From Anaerovorax sp. IOR16 (GTDB taxonomy: Bacteria > Bacillota > Clostridia > Peptostreptococcales > Anaerovoracaceae), in the NCBI RefSeq assembly GCF_017168145.1, contig NZ_JADQTL010000009.1, positions 310,001 through 374,000 of the forward strand: a stretch of DNA of 64,000 nt, written 5' to 3'. A program made the position numbers and the translations under genes. The notes under the pieces were generated by a model. That model was not told the DNA's origin. It saw only the letters and a list, made by a program, of their open reading frames with translations, and searched no databases. Below, one piece after another: positions 17,353 to 25,305 of this stretch (position 1 is the first letter of the stretch; each line of letters opens with the position of its first letter).

Positions 17353-18309
17353 ATGATAAAACTTTTTATTGTCAAAAACGGAAAACTTTATGATGTTCCG
17401 ATTTCAGGGTTTAGCCATACTGGAAGAAAAGGAGCTGCCGGTCGAAGTTTTTCGGCTGACCTCTTGGATTCATCATCTTTTAGCCGGCTTAGAATTGATA
17501 TTGAAGATGGTATTCAATGTATCGCCTACGATGGTGACGTGGAAGTCTTTCGAGGACTTACTATTTCTCAGAGTCGGTCTAAAAGCAAGGTGCAACAAAT
17601 TACTGCAAGAGATAACCTAATTTATTTTGCAAACAACGATGATACATTTAACTACAAGGATAAAAAGGCAAGCGAAATTTTTCTTGACCTATGTACTCGT
17701 TTTAACATTGCTTATGGAAATATAGCAGACACCGAATATATTATTCCTACATTGTCTATTGAGAACGGTAAGTTATGGGACTGTGTTTTAGAATCTCTAC
17801 AATCAACATATAAAGCAACAGGCAATCGTTTTTATGTAACGAGTATCAAAGGTAAAGCACACCTATTAAAACGCAAAGAGCAGGTACAAAAGTGGATTAT
17901 AGCAGAGGGTGCAAATCTACTTGATTATTCATACAGCAAAAGCATTGATGGTGTTTCTACTCGATTGAAAGTTATTTCTGATAACGGTATTGTATCTTCC
18001 TTCCAAAAAGACGAAGAACTCGAAAAGAAAATTGGTGTTTTTCAAAAAATAATACAGAAGACTGATAATCTTAATTTAGGGCAAGCGACGCAAGAAACGC
18101 AAACCTCCTTGAAAATCGAGAGTGCCTGCAAGGAACAATTAACTGTTTCGGGGTTAGGCATAAATACTGTTGTTTCAGGATGTGCGATTTATGCTATCAT
18201 ACCTGAGATTGGTATCAACCAAAGTTATTATGTGGACGAAGACACTCATACATATCAAGGTGATCTACATGAAATGAGTTTAACGCTCAATAAAACCAAC
18301 GAAATATAG
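17353..18309 (+). CDS. xkdQ: Baseplate hub protein, XkdQ-like (gpD family)
   Basis: A 318-residue protein with the XkdQ pattern: an N-terminal beta-barrel region (ISGFSHTGRKGAAGRSFSAD), QCIAYDGDVEVFRGLTISQS, KASEIFLDLCTRF and a C-terminal YYVDEDTHTYQGDLHEMSLT. This is the gp27/gpD-type hub of the contractile tail. It starts 4 bases behind the XkdP stop. Confidence 0.88.
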   Translation: MIKLFIVKNGKLYDVPISGFSHTGRKGAAGRSFSADLLDSSSFSRLRIDIEDGIQCIAYDGDVEVFRGLTISQSRSKSKVQQITARDNLIYFANNDDTFNYKDKKASEIFLDLCTRFNIAYGNIADTEYIIPTLSIENGKLWDCVLESLQSTYKATGNRFYVTSIKGKAHLLKRKEQVQKWIIAEGANLLDYSYSKSIDGVSTRLKVISDNGIVSSFQKDEELEKKIGVFQKIIQKTDNLNLGQATQETQTSLKIESACKEQLTVSGLGINTVVSGCAIYAIIPEIGINQSYYVDEDTHTYQGDLHEMSLTLNKTNEI

Positions 18310-18320
18310 GGGGTGAGATT

Positions 18321-18740
18321 ATGAATGAAGCCGGTAATCCTACCAGCTTAAAGCAAATGTTTCAAGGGATGGTGCCTGAAAATTGCACTATGATACAGGG
18401 AGTTGTTACAAAAGCTTCCCCTCTAACAATTCAGATAGTGAATAATCCCAAAATGATTTTAAGTGGGAAAGTACTTATCTGCCCTCGGCATCTAACGAAT
18501 TATACGGCTGCTATTAACATAGCTCTCGGTAAGGGGGAAATTGACAGTGAAACTCCTTCCTCAGGTGAACACGAAGGACATATGACAGGAACAGGAGAAC
18601 ATACGCATAAGTTAAATACATTCAACTTATCAGGAGCGGCAATAACTGTTTTAAATGCTTTAAAAGCTGGGGAAAAAGTGTGGTTGCTTCGATTTCAAAA
18701 TGGAAAGCAATACTATATTTTAGATAGGGTGGTGAGCTGA
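18321..18740 (+). CDS. xkdR: Baseplate protein, DUF2577 (XkdR-like)
   Basis: A 139-residue protein with an OB-fold-like N-terminal part (GVVTKASPLTIQIVNNPKMI, LICPRHLTNY) and the C-terminal GEKVWLLRFQNGKQYYILDR ending of DUF2577 proteins. A His-rich linker (HEGHMTGTGEHTHKLN) could bind metal, as in spike-like proteins. Overlaps the next start by one base. Confidence 0.83.
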   Translation: MNEAGNPTSLKQMFQGMVPENCTMIQGVVTKASPLTIQIVNNPKMILSGKVLICPRHLTNYTAAINIALGKGEIDSETPSSGEHEGHMTGTGEHTHKLNTFNLSGAAITVLNALKAGEKVWLLRFQNGKQYYILDRVVS

Positions 18741-19153
18741 TGAGCTTAGATATTCCTATCAATATTCCCGAGTTGGAAACAGAGATTCAATCTGTACCTA
18801 CAAAAACACCATACTTTGATCCAAATACAGGTAAATTCGCAGGTTATTGTGATGGTCTTGTTGCTATGGCACAGGCAGTAAAATTTGCTTTGCTTACCCC
18901 AAGATTCCGTTTTATTGTACTTGATAATCAATACGGAAGCGAATTGTCAGACTTAATCGATAGCGATTATGATGAGTTGGTTTTTCAATCTGAAGCAAAA
19001 AGACGGATAAAAGATGCGTTGCTTTGTGATGAAAGGATAACAGATGTTTACGATTTCGATTTTTCCGATTATAAGGACGATAAAATTGTTCGTTTTTCGG
19101 TTGGAACCATTTACGGAGCATTACACGAACAGGAGGTGACAATAAATGTTTAG
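18740..19153 (+). CDS. xkdS: Baseplate wedge protein, DUF2634 (XkdS-like, gp25 type)
   Basis: A 137-residue protein of the DUF2634/gp25 group: KTPYFDPNTGKFAGYCDGLV, then RFRFIVLDNQYGSELSDLI and RRIKDALLCDERITDVYDFD. gp25-like wedges connect the hub to the sheath. Overlaps both neighbours by 1 and 8 bases. Confidence 0.87.
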   Translation: MSLDIPINIPELETEIQSVPTKTPYFDPNTGKFAGYCDGLVAMAQAVKFALLTPRFRFIVLDNQYGSELSDLIDSDYDELVFQSEAKRRIKDALLCDERITDVYDFDFSDYKDDKIVRFSVGTIYGALHEQEVTINV

Positions 19154-20213
19154 AGATAAAACATACGAAAATATCTTAGATGAAATACTTGAAATGGCTC
19201 CTGAAGACATAGACACTCGAAAAGGTGGAATCTATTATTACCACGTTGCTCCAGTTGCCTTTATGATTTCGAGATATTATTCCGAACTGCAAATTACAAT
19301 AGATCTAATTTCAATCGATACAGCAGAGGGAGAGTATCTTGACCAAAAGGCTAATGAACATAATCTAGAACGCATACCTGCTCAACCATCCATAAGAAAT
19401 GGTATTTTTGATGGTACAAATGTAGCTGAAAATATGCGTTTCTTTGCAAATGATTTTTATTTCAAGTTGGTATATAACGAAAACGGACAGCTCGTGCTTG
19501 AGGCCGAAATTGGTGGAGAAACACCTAACAATATTCCTACTGGAACGGAGCTTGTACCAGTAAACACCGTTCAAGGGCTGAAGTCGGCAAAACTTGGCAC
19601 AGTAATTACTCCTGGTACTGAAACCGAAACAGACGAGAACCTACGCAGAAGATTACGGGAGAAAATAGCCGGTCCCGCAGAAAATGGAAATGCTCAACAC
19701 TATAAATCTTGGTGTGAGAGTGTTCAAGGAGTAGGGCTTGCAAGAATAGACAGCTTATGGAATGGAAAAAACACCGTTAAAGGTATTATAGTGGGTGCTG
19801 ATGGGCTTGGTGCTACTCCTACGATTGTTGACGATGTGCAAAGATATGTTGATCCGGGAAGCTTGGGGCTTGGTGAAGGAGCTGCCAATATCGGTGCTTT
19901 TTTTACAGCGGTATCTGCAGAAAATACAGAAATCAATATTTCCTTTGATGTTCAACTATCTGTAGCAGCTAATCTTGAAGATGTGAAAAATAAGGTTTCA
20001 ACTGCTCTTATAGAATATTTCAAAACAGTTTCCCTCGAAAGTAGAGATAAGTCGGATATGGTTATTCGTGCTTCTGCTATATCCAATGTAATTTACAGCA
20101 CCGATGGGGTAATTGATTATAGTAATCTTTTGATAAATGGGAATACCGCTAATGTGATTGTTCCTTTTACCAATGCTCCAAAATTGGGGGTGCTGACGAT
20201 TGAACAAATATAA
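19146..20213 (+). CDS. xkdT: Baseplate J-like protein, XkdT-like
   Basis: A 355-residue baseplate J protein: ISIDTAEGEYLDQKANEHNL near the start, the TETDENLRRRLREKIAGPAE signature and VQGVGLARIDSLWNGKNTV in the middle. It builds the baseplate wedge with the gp25-like protein. It overlaps the next gene by 14 bases. Confidence 0.92.
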   Translation: MFRDKTYENILDEILEMAPEDIDTRKGGIYYYHVAPVAFMISRYYSELQITIDLISIDTAEGEYLDQKANEHNLERIPAQPSIRNGIFDGTNVAENMRFFANDFYFKLVYNENGQLVLEAEIGGETPNNIPTGTELVPVNTVQGLKSAKLGTVITPGTETETDENLRRRLREKIAGPAENGNAQHYKSWCESVQGVGLARIDSLWNGKNTVKGIIVGADGLGATPTIVDDVQRYVDPGSLGLGEGAANIGAFFTAVSAENTEINISFDVQLSVAANLEDVKNKVSTALIEYFKTVSLESRDKSDMVIRASAISNVIYSTDGVIDYSNLLINGNTANVIVPFTNAPKLGVLTIEQI

Positions 20214-20724
20214 CGAACTAAAAAGCTATCTTCCTGATGTGTTTGCAGGGATTACTGATGTTGAAGCATTTTTACAAGCTGTCGGTAAGCAGATGGATGA
20301 TGTAGAGGCAGACACATTCCGAATGAGAGATAACAATTTCATTTTATTGGCCGATGAAGAAATGGTTGCTCGATGGGAAAAATTTATGTATATACCGCAA
20401 GATAGTAGCAGGACGCTTACAGACAGAAAAAAACTTATTATTTCATTTTTTACTGGCACAGGAAAAATAGGAGCAAAAGAGATAAAAGATATAGTGCATG
20501 TCTTTACCCCCTCGCCTACGGAAGTAGCGTTTTCCCACAGTACAATTAATATTAAAATCACAAGAGATATTTCTGATACTTTTATCTTGGATGACTGCTA
20601 TTTCATCCTTAGGAAGAAGCTACCTGCTCATTTAGAGGTGGTTATAACCGTAATTAGCTCTTTTATATCGGACTACTTTATAGGCTCTGAAATGACAAGC
20701 TACAAGGAGGAGGTAATAAGCTAA
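20200..20724 (+). CDS. xkdU: Tail protein, DUF2313/YmfQ-like (XkdU position)
   Basis: A 174-residue protein (LKSYLPDVFAGITDVEAFLQ, DLLADEEMVARWEKF-like centre, then DRKKLIISFFTGTGKIGAKE). The pattern fits the DUF2313 group, which closes the baseplate operon and links fibres to the wedge. The start is TTG 20200 inside the previous gene, and its stop overlaps the fibre gene start. Confidence 0.8.
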   Translation: MNKYNELKSYLPDVFAGITDVEAFLQAVGKQMDDVEADTFRMRDNNFILLADEEMVARWEKFMYIPQDSSRTLTDRKKLIISFFTGTGKIGAKEIKDIVHVFTPSPTEVAFSHSTINIKITRDISDTFILDDCYFILRKKLPAHLEVVITVISSFISDYFIGSEMTSYKEEVIS

Positions 20725-21461
20725 TGGCAAACACAGGACAAACAAGATGGACTGCAAAAATAACAAAAGCCGGTGAGACACTTTTAGCAAGAGTTCCCGG
20801 GAATTCTTTTTCGTTTACAAGAGCGGCTTGCGGATCGGGAAAAGTTGATATTGATGTGCTTGAAAATCAAACAGCCATCACAGGATATCAAAAGGCATTA
20901 TCTATCACATCTATTACGAATGCAGGCAATGCTACAAAGTTAAGAGTACAGTTAAATAATGATGGACTACAAAACAGTTTCAATCTTCATCAAGTAGGCA
21001 TATTTGCAAAGTTAGGTAGCGATAGCACTGATGTGCTATATATGATTATTCAAGCGGAAACACCTGATTATATCCCATCGGCAACGGAAAACCCAAACTA
21101 TGTGAATGACTATGTTGTGAATGCAATTGTAAAAAATGCTTCGAGCATTACTGCCACTATAGATTCAGCGGCTTATGTTACAATCGGACACCTTGATAAT
21201 ATTGAGGAACAAATGGCGCAGGTATTGGCTACTGCAAATCAGGCAGTGGCATTAGCTGAGGAAGCAAACAGGGCTGTTGCATTGCAGGGTGCTTCTCTCT
21301 CTGACTTGACAGGCGATATAGCAGACCTTACCTTTCAGCTTGCTATCAATGGATTGGTAGAAACCGACGGAATGAAACACGTTGTAGTGGATAAATTTGA
21401 TGGTGTTGATGACCTCGAATTGATTTCAGGAAGATTTATCACAGGAAAGGTCTTTATTTAA
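20724..21461 (+). CDS. Phage tail fibre protein
   Basis: A 245-residue protein. The first 150 residues are a baseplate-attachment domain of tail-collar type (TRWTAKITKAGETLLARVPG, LHQVGIFAKLGSDSTDVLYM). A short coiled coil follows (ATANQAVALAEEANRAVALQ), and the C-terminal tip is small. It lacks a large receptor-binding domain, so the DGR target further downstream may be the main adhesin. Overlaps the previous gene by one base. Confidence 0.82.
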   Translation: MANTGQTRWTAKITKAGETLLARVPGNSFSFTRAACGSGKVDIDVLENQTAITGYQKALSITSITNAGNATKLRVQLNNDGLQNSFNLHQVGIFAKLGSDSTDVLYMIIQAETPDYIPSATENPNYVNDYVVNAIVKNASSITATIDSAAYVTIGHLDNIEEQMAQVLATANQAVALAEEANRAVALQGASLSDLTGDIADLTFQLAINGLVETDGMKHVVVDKFDGVDDLELISGRFITGKVFI

Positions 21462-21508
21462 CGAAAACCGATATAATATATCAAAATACAGTCAAGTCTA
21501 CTCGCTTA

Positions 21509-21517
21509 TGTTATAAT
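21509..21517 (+). promoter_or_regulatory. Extended -10 promoter candidate for the DGR cassette
   Basis: TGTTATAAT fits the extended -10 consensus TGnTATAAT; no good -35 is seen 17 bp upstream, which extended -10 promoters do not need. It lies in the 95-bp gap after the fibre gene and about 40 bp upstream of the first DGR-linked gene, which has AAAGGAGG. This suggests that the cassette can be transcribed apart from the late operon. Confidence 0.5.
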
Positions 21518-21556
21518 CTATCGCAATGTGCTTTAACACATTTAAAGGAGGTAGAT

Positions 21557-21808
21557 ATGAGAAAAGTTGCTTGCTCCAAAAAGGAGTTAAGTTGCCTTAT
21601 CTCTAATCTTTTTAGCGAACTATCATCATTATGCGATGGAGACTGCAGAATGCTATCCCCCGATGATTTTGTCATTTCAGGAAAATTGATAGGGTTAGAT
21701 GAAATTGCAACTGTAAAGATTACTGAGTATGGCTGCGAGTATTTTGGTAACGAGGAGGTGCTTGATAAAATCTTAGCTACGAGGTGTTTAAAGATATGGA
21801 ACCTTTGA
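21557..21808 (+). CDS. Small protein of unknown function at the head of the DGR cassette
   Basis: An 83-residue protein with strong AAAGGAGG. It has five Cys, a helical N-terminus (KKELSCLISNLFSELSSL) and a beta C-terminal half (VISGKLIGLDEIATVKITEYG). I recognise no family. Its last 13 bases overlap the avd start at 21796, so the two are probably translationally coupled. It could be a DGR accessory factor or a phage gene that happens to sit here. Confidence 0.65.
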   Translation: MRKVACSKKELSCLISNLFSELSSLCDGDCRMLSPDDFVISGKLIGLDEIATVKITEYGCEYFGNEEVLDKILATRCLKIWNL

Positions 21809-22137
21809 TTTTGCAAAAGAAAACCGAAGTACTGTTAAACAAGGAAATCTATCCTGTATTGCAGAAGTTCCCAAAGGCTGAAAAATTTGCACTATGTCAA
21901 GAAATCAAACAAGCCTTTTACCGCATTATCAGGAACACGATGCTTGCAAACAATGTAAAAACAAAACGACTTGAGTATTTTCATCAAGTAGATGCAGACT
22001 TGAAGCTGTTGTTAGTGCTTCTGTCCATCTCGAGAGAACAGAAGTATATTACCGAGAGGAAAGCTCTACAACTGCAAGAGAGGGTTTCTGAACTTGGAAG
22101 AATAACAGGAGGTTTGATGAAGGCTCAGGTAAGATGA
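21796..22137 (+). CDS. avd: DGR accessory variability determinant (Avd)
   Basis: Avd is a small basic four-helix protein that forms a barrel-shaped pentamer, binds the reverse transcriptase and template RNA, and is needed for cDNA synthesis. The 113-residue sequence has the family pattern: PLILQKKTEVLLNKEIYPVL, QKFPKAEKFALCQEI, DADLKLLLVLLSISREQKYI and a final SELGRITGGLMK. Start chosen at ATG 21796 after GAGGTG; a GTG at 21784 is an alternative. It lies 23 bases upstream of the template repeat, the usual order avd-TR-RT. Confidence 0.92.
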   Translation: MEPLILQKKTEVLLNKEIYPVLQKFPKAEKFALCQEIKQAFYRIIRNTMLANNVKTKRLEYFHQVDADLKLLLVLLSISREQKYITERKALQLQERVSELGRITGGLMKAQVR

Positions 22138-22160
22138 TTTTATAGGGTTAATTCTGTATG

Positions 22161-22252
22161 GGCTTATCGTGCGAACCGGGGTTACAACTCCGCTCGCAAC
22201 TACAATTACAACACTGCTTCCAACGACAACCCGAACATCGGTTGGCGCCCCG
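22161..22252 (+). ncRNA. DGR template repeat (TR)
   Basis: A 92-bp sequence matching 24059-24150 in the target gene. All 12 mismatches are at TR adenines (22166, 22174, 22184, 22187, 22198, 22204, 22205, 22210, 22211, 22222, 22228, 22237); none of the 69 non-A bases differs. Read in the target frame it holds many AAC/AAT codons, which adenine mutagenesis turns into a wide choice of residues. It ends in the GC-rich GGCGCCCCG shared by both repeats; just past it TR and VR diverge at non-A bases (22253, 22254). The RNA made from here would be reverse transcribed with errors at A. Confidence 0.97.
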
Positions 22253-22394
22253 CCCTGTAAGGCATTATGATTGGTACGACTACGGTTTTACCAACGAGAC
22301 CTTGAAAGAACTTCAGGGGAGAGTTAATCCTTCACCTTAGGTGTAAACACAAGATTCAATGGCATAATGCCAAGTCCAAGAAAGGAATGCCGTT
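22253..22394 (+). other. Spacer between TR and reverse transcriptase, structured RNA candidate
   Basis: A 142-base non-coding stretch. In studied DGRs the RNA downstream of TR folds, binds RT-Avd and primes cDNA synthesis. Short dyads are visible: CACCTTAGGTG (22333-22343) and TGGCATAATGCCA (22360-22372), the latter 22 bases ahead of the RT start. The ribosome site AAAGGA for the RT lies at the end. Confidence 0.5.
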
Positions 22395-23447
22395 ATGTCG
22401 AAATTCCCTTTATATGAAAAACTTTGCGATTATGAATTTCTAAAAATCAGTTACAAACAAACGCAGATTGGGGAAAGAAAATATCGCAAAGAAGCAATTA
22501 TCTTTGATATGGCAAGAGAACGAAATTTAGTAAAACTTTGGCGAGAGCTAAAGAATGAAACTTATCAGCCACAACCTTATATTTCCTTTAAGGTGTATGA
22601 GCCAAAAGAACGAGAAATAAATGCACCAAGAATTAGAGATAAAATCGTTCAGTATGCCGCACACCAAATTTTGTTTGATGTCTACAAAGATGTATTTATT
22701 AAAAATTCCTATGCTTGCCTTGTCAACAAGGGAGTTCATAAAGCTGTCGATGCCTTGCAACATAATATGCGACTATGCAAATGGCAATATGGAACGGGGT
22801 GGATAATCAAAATTGATGTACGAAAATATTTCTACTCCATACAACCCTCTATTATCGACAAGCTAATTCAAAAGAAAATTAAGGACGAGAAGTTTTTGAA
22901 TTTCTTACGAAAAATTATTTACAGCTATCCATATCCTCCATTGGGAAACGCAACCTCACAGGACTTTGCAAACATAGTCGGCAACGAGATAGACCAGTAT
23001 GCCACAAGGTTTTTAGGACTTAAATGGTATATTAGGTATATGGATGATATTGTAGTTGTTGTACCGACCAAGGAGCAGGCACAGGAAACATTATCAAAGC
23101 TCAACACATTTGTAGAGGAAAGACTACAATTAGAGTTTAATCAAAAAACAAAGATCTTCCCTATTGAGCAAGGTGTAAATGCCTATGGCTTCAAAATCTA
23201 CACTACACATCGTTTGGTTCGTAACTCATCAAAAGCTTCGATGAAGAGAAAGATTAAGGCGATGGACCGTAAACTGAAAGATGGGACTATCAAAGAAAGA
23301 GATGTTTTGCAAAGTGTTAATTCTTGGCTTGGGCATGCAAGACATTCCAACAGCTATAATTTGGCAAATAAGATTTTTACTAAATATGACTATGTGAAAA
23401 TTGAACACCCTAAATACAATTTTGGGGGAAATCCAAAAGACACCTAA
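22395..23447 (+). CDS. DGR reverse transcriptase
   Basis: The error-prone enzyme that copies TR RNA and misincorporates opposite adenines. The 350-residue protein carries RT motif A with the catalytic Asp in IIKIDVRKYFYSI (D141), LGNATSQ at 183-189, which is the DGR-specific I/V/LGxxxSQ form replacing the usual QGxxxSP, and YMDD at 215-218. A basic thumb follows (SKASMKRKIKAMDRKLK). There is no maturase or endonuclease domain, which excludes a group II intron. ATG 22395 follows AAAGGA. A terminator overlaps its stop codon. Confidence 0.96.
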   Translation: MSKFPLYEKLCDYEFLKISYKQTQIGERKYRKEAIIFDMARERNLVKLWRELKNETYQPQPYISFKVYEPKEREINAPRIRDKIVQYAAHQILFDVYKDVFIKNSYACLVNKGVHKAVDALQHNMRLCKWQYGTGWIIKIDVRKYFYSIQPSIIDKLIQKKIKDEKFLNFLRKIIYSYPYPPLGNATSQDFANIVGNEIDQYATRFLGLKWYIRYMDDIVVVVPTKEQAQETLSKLNTFVEERLQLEFNQKTKIFPIEQGVNAYGFKIYTTHRLVRNSSKASMKRKIKAMDRKLKDGTIKERDVLQSVNSWLGHARHSNSYNLANKIFTKYDYVKIEHPKYNFGGNPKDT

Positions 23448-23466
23448 CCGGGTGTCTTTTTTCTTT
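23435..23466 (+). terminator. Intrinsic terminator at the end of the DGR reverse transcriptase gene
   Basis: AAAAGACACC (23435-23444) pairs with GGTGTCTTTT (23451-23460), followed by more T. The stop codon lies in the loop. It separates transcription of avd-TR-RT from the target gene, whose AGGAAGGAGG ribosome site follows. Confidence 0.8.
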
Positions 23467-23489
23467 ATTTTAGGAAGGAGGAAAACAAT

Positions 23490-25127
23490 ATGGCTAATGG
23501 TGATATTCATAAGCTGGGTACGTTTTATATGAATGGCACAAAGCAAGTGCAACCGACCAAGCCTTGGAGAAACGATAGTGATCCCGGCGGTGCAGGAAGT
23601 GCAGGAAATATACCTAATTACACAAGTGGAAATTTAGAAATTAGAGATACGGATGCTTATGATAATTACAAAATCAAATGGGTTGAGGTTAACATTGGCG
23701 ATACCAAACTGCTTGTTTGCGACAGGAACTTAGTTGTAAATGTTCAGTGGGATCATCTTAATTCCCAAAACCTTATTTTTGGTAAAACTATCACGATTGA
23801 CGGACAGCAATATAAAATCAGGTGCCTTACAGGCGGAACGGATCGTAGAAATAGCTCTGATTCATATGCCGGAGGAAAGCTCCCAAACGAATGGGACAAT
23901 ATCATAGTTAACGAGGGTAATTATCCAGGTCTACTAAAACCAACATCAGCAGACTTAGATTCTGGACCTGATAGTGCAGATAAAGTTTCTGCTCACAACT
24001 TAGTGTGGAATTGGTATGGCTGTTACTCTTGGTGCCAAGATACTTATTCGCCGAATACGGCTTGTCGTGCGTACCGGGGTTTCAGCTCCGCTCGCTACTA
24101 CGGTTACGGCACTGCTTCCTACGACTACCCGAACCTCGGTTGGCGCCCCGTTCTTGAAGTTCTGAACACTGCCCCTCTGATATCTGATACTGACAAAGAC
24201 TTAGGTAATTATGCTGCACCTTTGGTAAAAACATATACCGTCGGCGAAGCCGACGGTGACGATTTTTCGATTTTTGAGAAATTGGACGGAGTAACAATTC
24301 AATCACTTTCAGGGCAAAAAGACGGAACATCGTTTACGATTGACCTTACATCACGCTGGGGAAATCTGACGAAGAACAAACACACCTTACAAGTAGTAGC
24401 AACCGATATAAATAACGCTTCATCTACGAGGACTTGGACCTTTACGAAAACAAATTCCCCTCCAAACACTCCTACAATAAACTCTCCCTCCCAAGGACTG
24501 AGAGTTGGACAAAGTTTCTATGTAGAATTTACTCCTCGTGCTGATGATGATGGAGATACGCAAAGCTTTAAGATTGAGGTTGCCGATAACAGCTCTTTCA
24601 ATACAGGAAAACAAACCTTTTCAAGCGGCTTACAGAGATATAATTCAACTACTCAATCTTGGGAAAATGTTTCGTCTTGCTCTCCTGCAGATGTAGGAAA
24701 AAAATTCCGTATTCAAGTAACAGGAATGGACAACTATAAAACAAAATATGTGAGAGTTGGAACGACTGACACCAGCGGAAGCAATACCACAGTTTATTCA
24801 TCTTATCTCACTGTTAATATTGGAGATGTTCTCGAATTTAAGACATTGCCTTACGAGGTTGATTATCTTCCAATGCGTATCACTGTAAAGGAAAAGAAAT
24901 CTATTGACAGCAGAGCAACCATTACTGTTAAGGCTTGCAACAATGGCAATGATACTTCCCCAACATGGGAGGATATTACTGAGGAATATCTTGCAGAAAA
25001 GATTTACCAATTTCAAAATACAAGCAAGACAGCGGATAAATATGCTGTTCGACTTCATTTCAAGATTGTTGCAAATACTTCAACGGGAACCATTGAAGTA
25101 CAAGCTGCAGGTGTGGGGGTGAGTTAA
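23490..25127 (+). CDS. DGR target: tail adhesin with internal variable region and Ig-like C-terminus
   Basis: A 545-residue secreted or virion-bound protein and the probable receptor-binding adhesin. Residues 1 to about 230 form a DUF6273/C-type-lectin-like domain (GKTITIDGQQYKIRCLTGGT, NEWDNIIVNEG, LVWNWYGCYSWCQDTY) that ends in the variable repeat (190-221) with its GWRP closing motif. The rest is beta-rich: one domain around 240-320, an Ig/fibronectin-like module starting SPPNTPTINSPSQGLRVGQ (about 326) and a C-terminal beta domain. Unlike most DGR targets the variable region is not C-terminal, and the gene follows the RT rather than preceding avd. Confidence 0.9.
   Translation: MANGDIHKLGTFYMNGTKQVQPTKPWRNDSDPGGAGSAGNIPNYTSGNLEIRDTDAYDNYKIKWVEVNIGDTKLLVCDRNLVVNVQWDHLNSQNLIFGKTITIDGQQYKIRCLTGGTDRRNSSDSYAGGKLPNEWDNIIVNEGNYPGLLKPTSADLDSGPDSADKVSAHNLVWNWYGCYSWCQDTYSPNTACRAYRGFSSARYYGYGTASYDYPNLGWRPVLEVLNTAPLISDTDKDLGNYAAPLVKTYTVGEADGDDFSIFEKLDGVTIQSLSGQKDGTSFTIDLTSRWGNLTKNKHTLQVVATDINNASSTRTWTFTKTNSPPNTPTINSPSQGLRVGQSFYVEFTPRADDDGDTQSFKIEVADNSSFNTGKQTFSSGLQRYNSTTQSWENVSSCSPADVGKKFRIQVTGMDNYKTKYVRVGTTDTSGSNTTVYSSYLTVNIGDVLEFKTLPYEVDYLPMRITVKEKKSIDSRATITVKACNNGNDTSPTWEDITEEYLAEKIYQFQNTSKTADKYAVRLHFKIVANTSTGTIEVQAAGVGVS
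24059..24150 (+). repeat. DGR variable repeat (VR)
   Basis: Homologous to TR 22161-22252 at a constant offset of 1898. Twelve A-to-N changes alter ten codons: N to Y four times, N to G twice, N to S, Y to F, Y to C and I to L. The fixed frame residues (RG, SAR, TAS, D, P, N, GWRP) are kept, as expected for a lectin scaffold with surface-exposed variable positions. Homology stops sharply at both ends. Confidence 0.97.
24237..24257 (+). other. Perfect hairpin downstream of VR, candidate DGR retrohoming element
   Basis: ACCGTCGGC (24237-24245) and GCCGACGGT (24249-24257) form a 9-bp GC-rich stem with a GAA loop, within the coding sequence and 86 bases past the VR. DGRs often need a short hairpin or cruciform after VR with a 7-10 bp stem and a GAAA-like loop. 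The distance here is longer than in the Bordetella phage case, so the role is inferred. Confidence 0.5.
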
Positions 25128-25128
25128 T

Positions 25129-25305
25129 ATGGCAAGAGAAGTAAAAAAAACAAGGACACAGCTTGAGGCTGAGATTGCCGAGAAAGACAAAAAAATTGCA
25201 GAACTAAAAGAAAAAGCAGAAACAGCCGAGTTTAATGCTATTACAGCACTCGATGTTTCTGCTTCTCTTTATGAAATGCTACTTTCGGGAGGTGGTGAAA
25301 AATGA
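25129..25305 (+). CDS. Small coiled-coil phage protein, 58 residues
   Basis: Starts at ATG 25129, directly after the target gene stop, with GTGGGGGTGAG as ribosome site. The N-terminal 40 residues are a charged coiled coil (RTQLEAEIAEKDKKIAELKE), and a short hydrophobic end follows (SASLYEMLLSGGG). Coupled by overlap to the next gene. It may be a tail accessory or assembly factor. Confidence 0.7.
   Translation: MAREVKKTRTQLEAEIAEKDKKIAELKEKAETAEFNAITALDVSASLYEMLLSGGGEK

Noticed and set aside
22158-22340. Open frame through the template repeat
   Set aside because: It is in a different frame from the target's reading of TR, has no ribosome site and encodes a low-complexity product; the DNA is explained as template RNA.
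22395-23447. Reverse transcriptase as part of a group II intron or retron
   Set aside because: No maturase or endonuclease domain and no retron-type msr/msd; the LGNATSQ motif, Avd and TR/VR pair fit a DGR.
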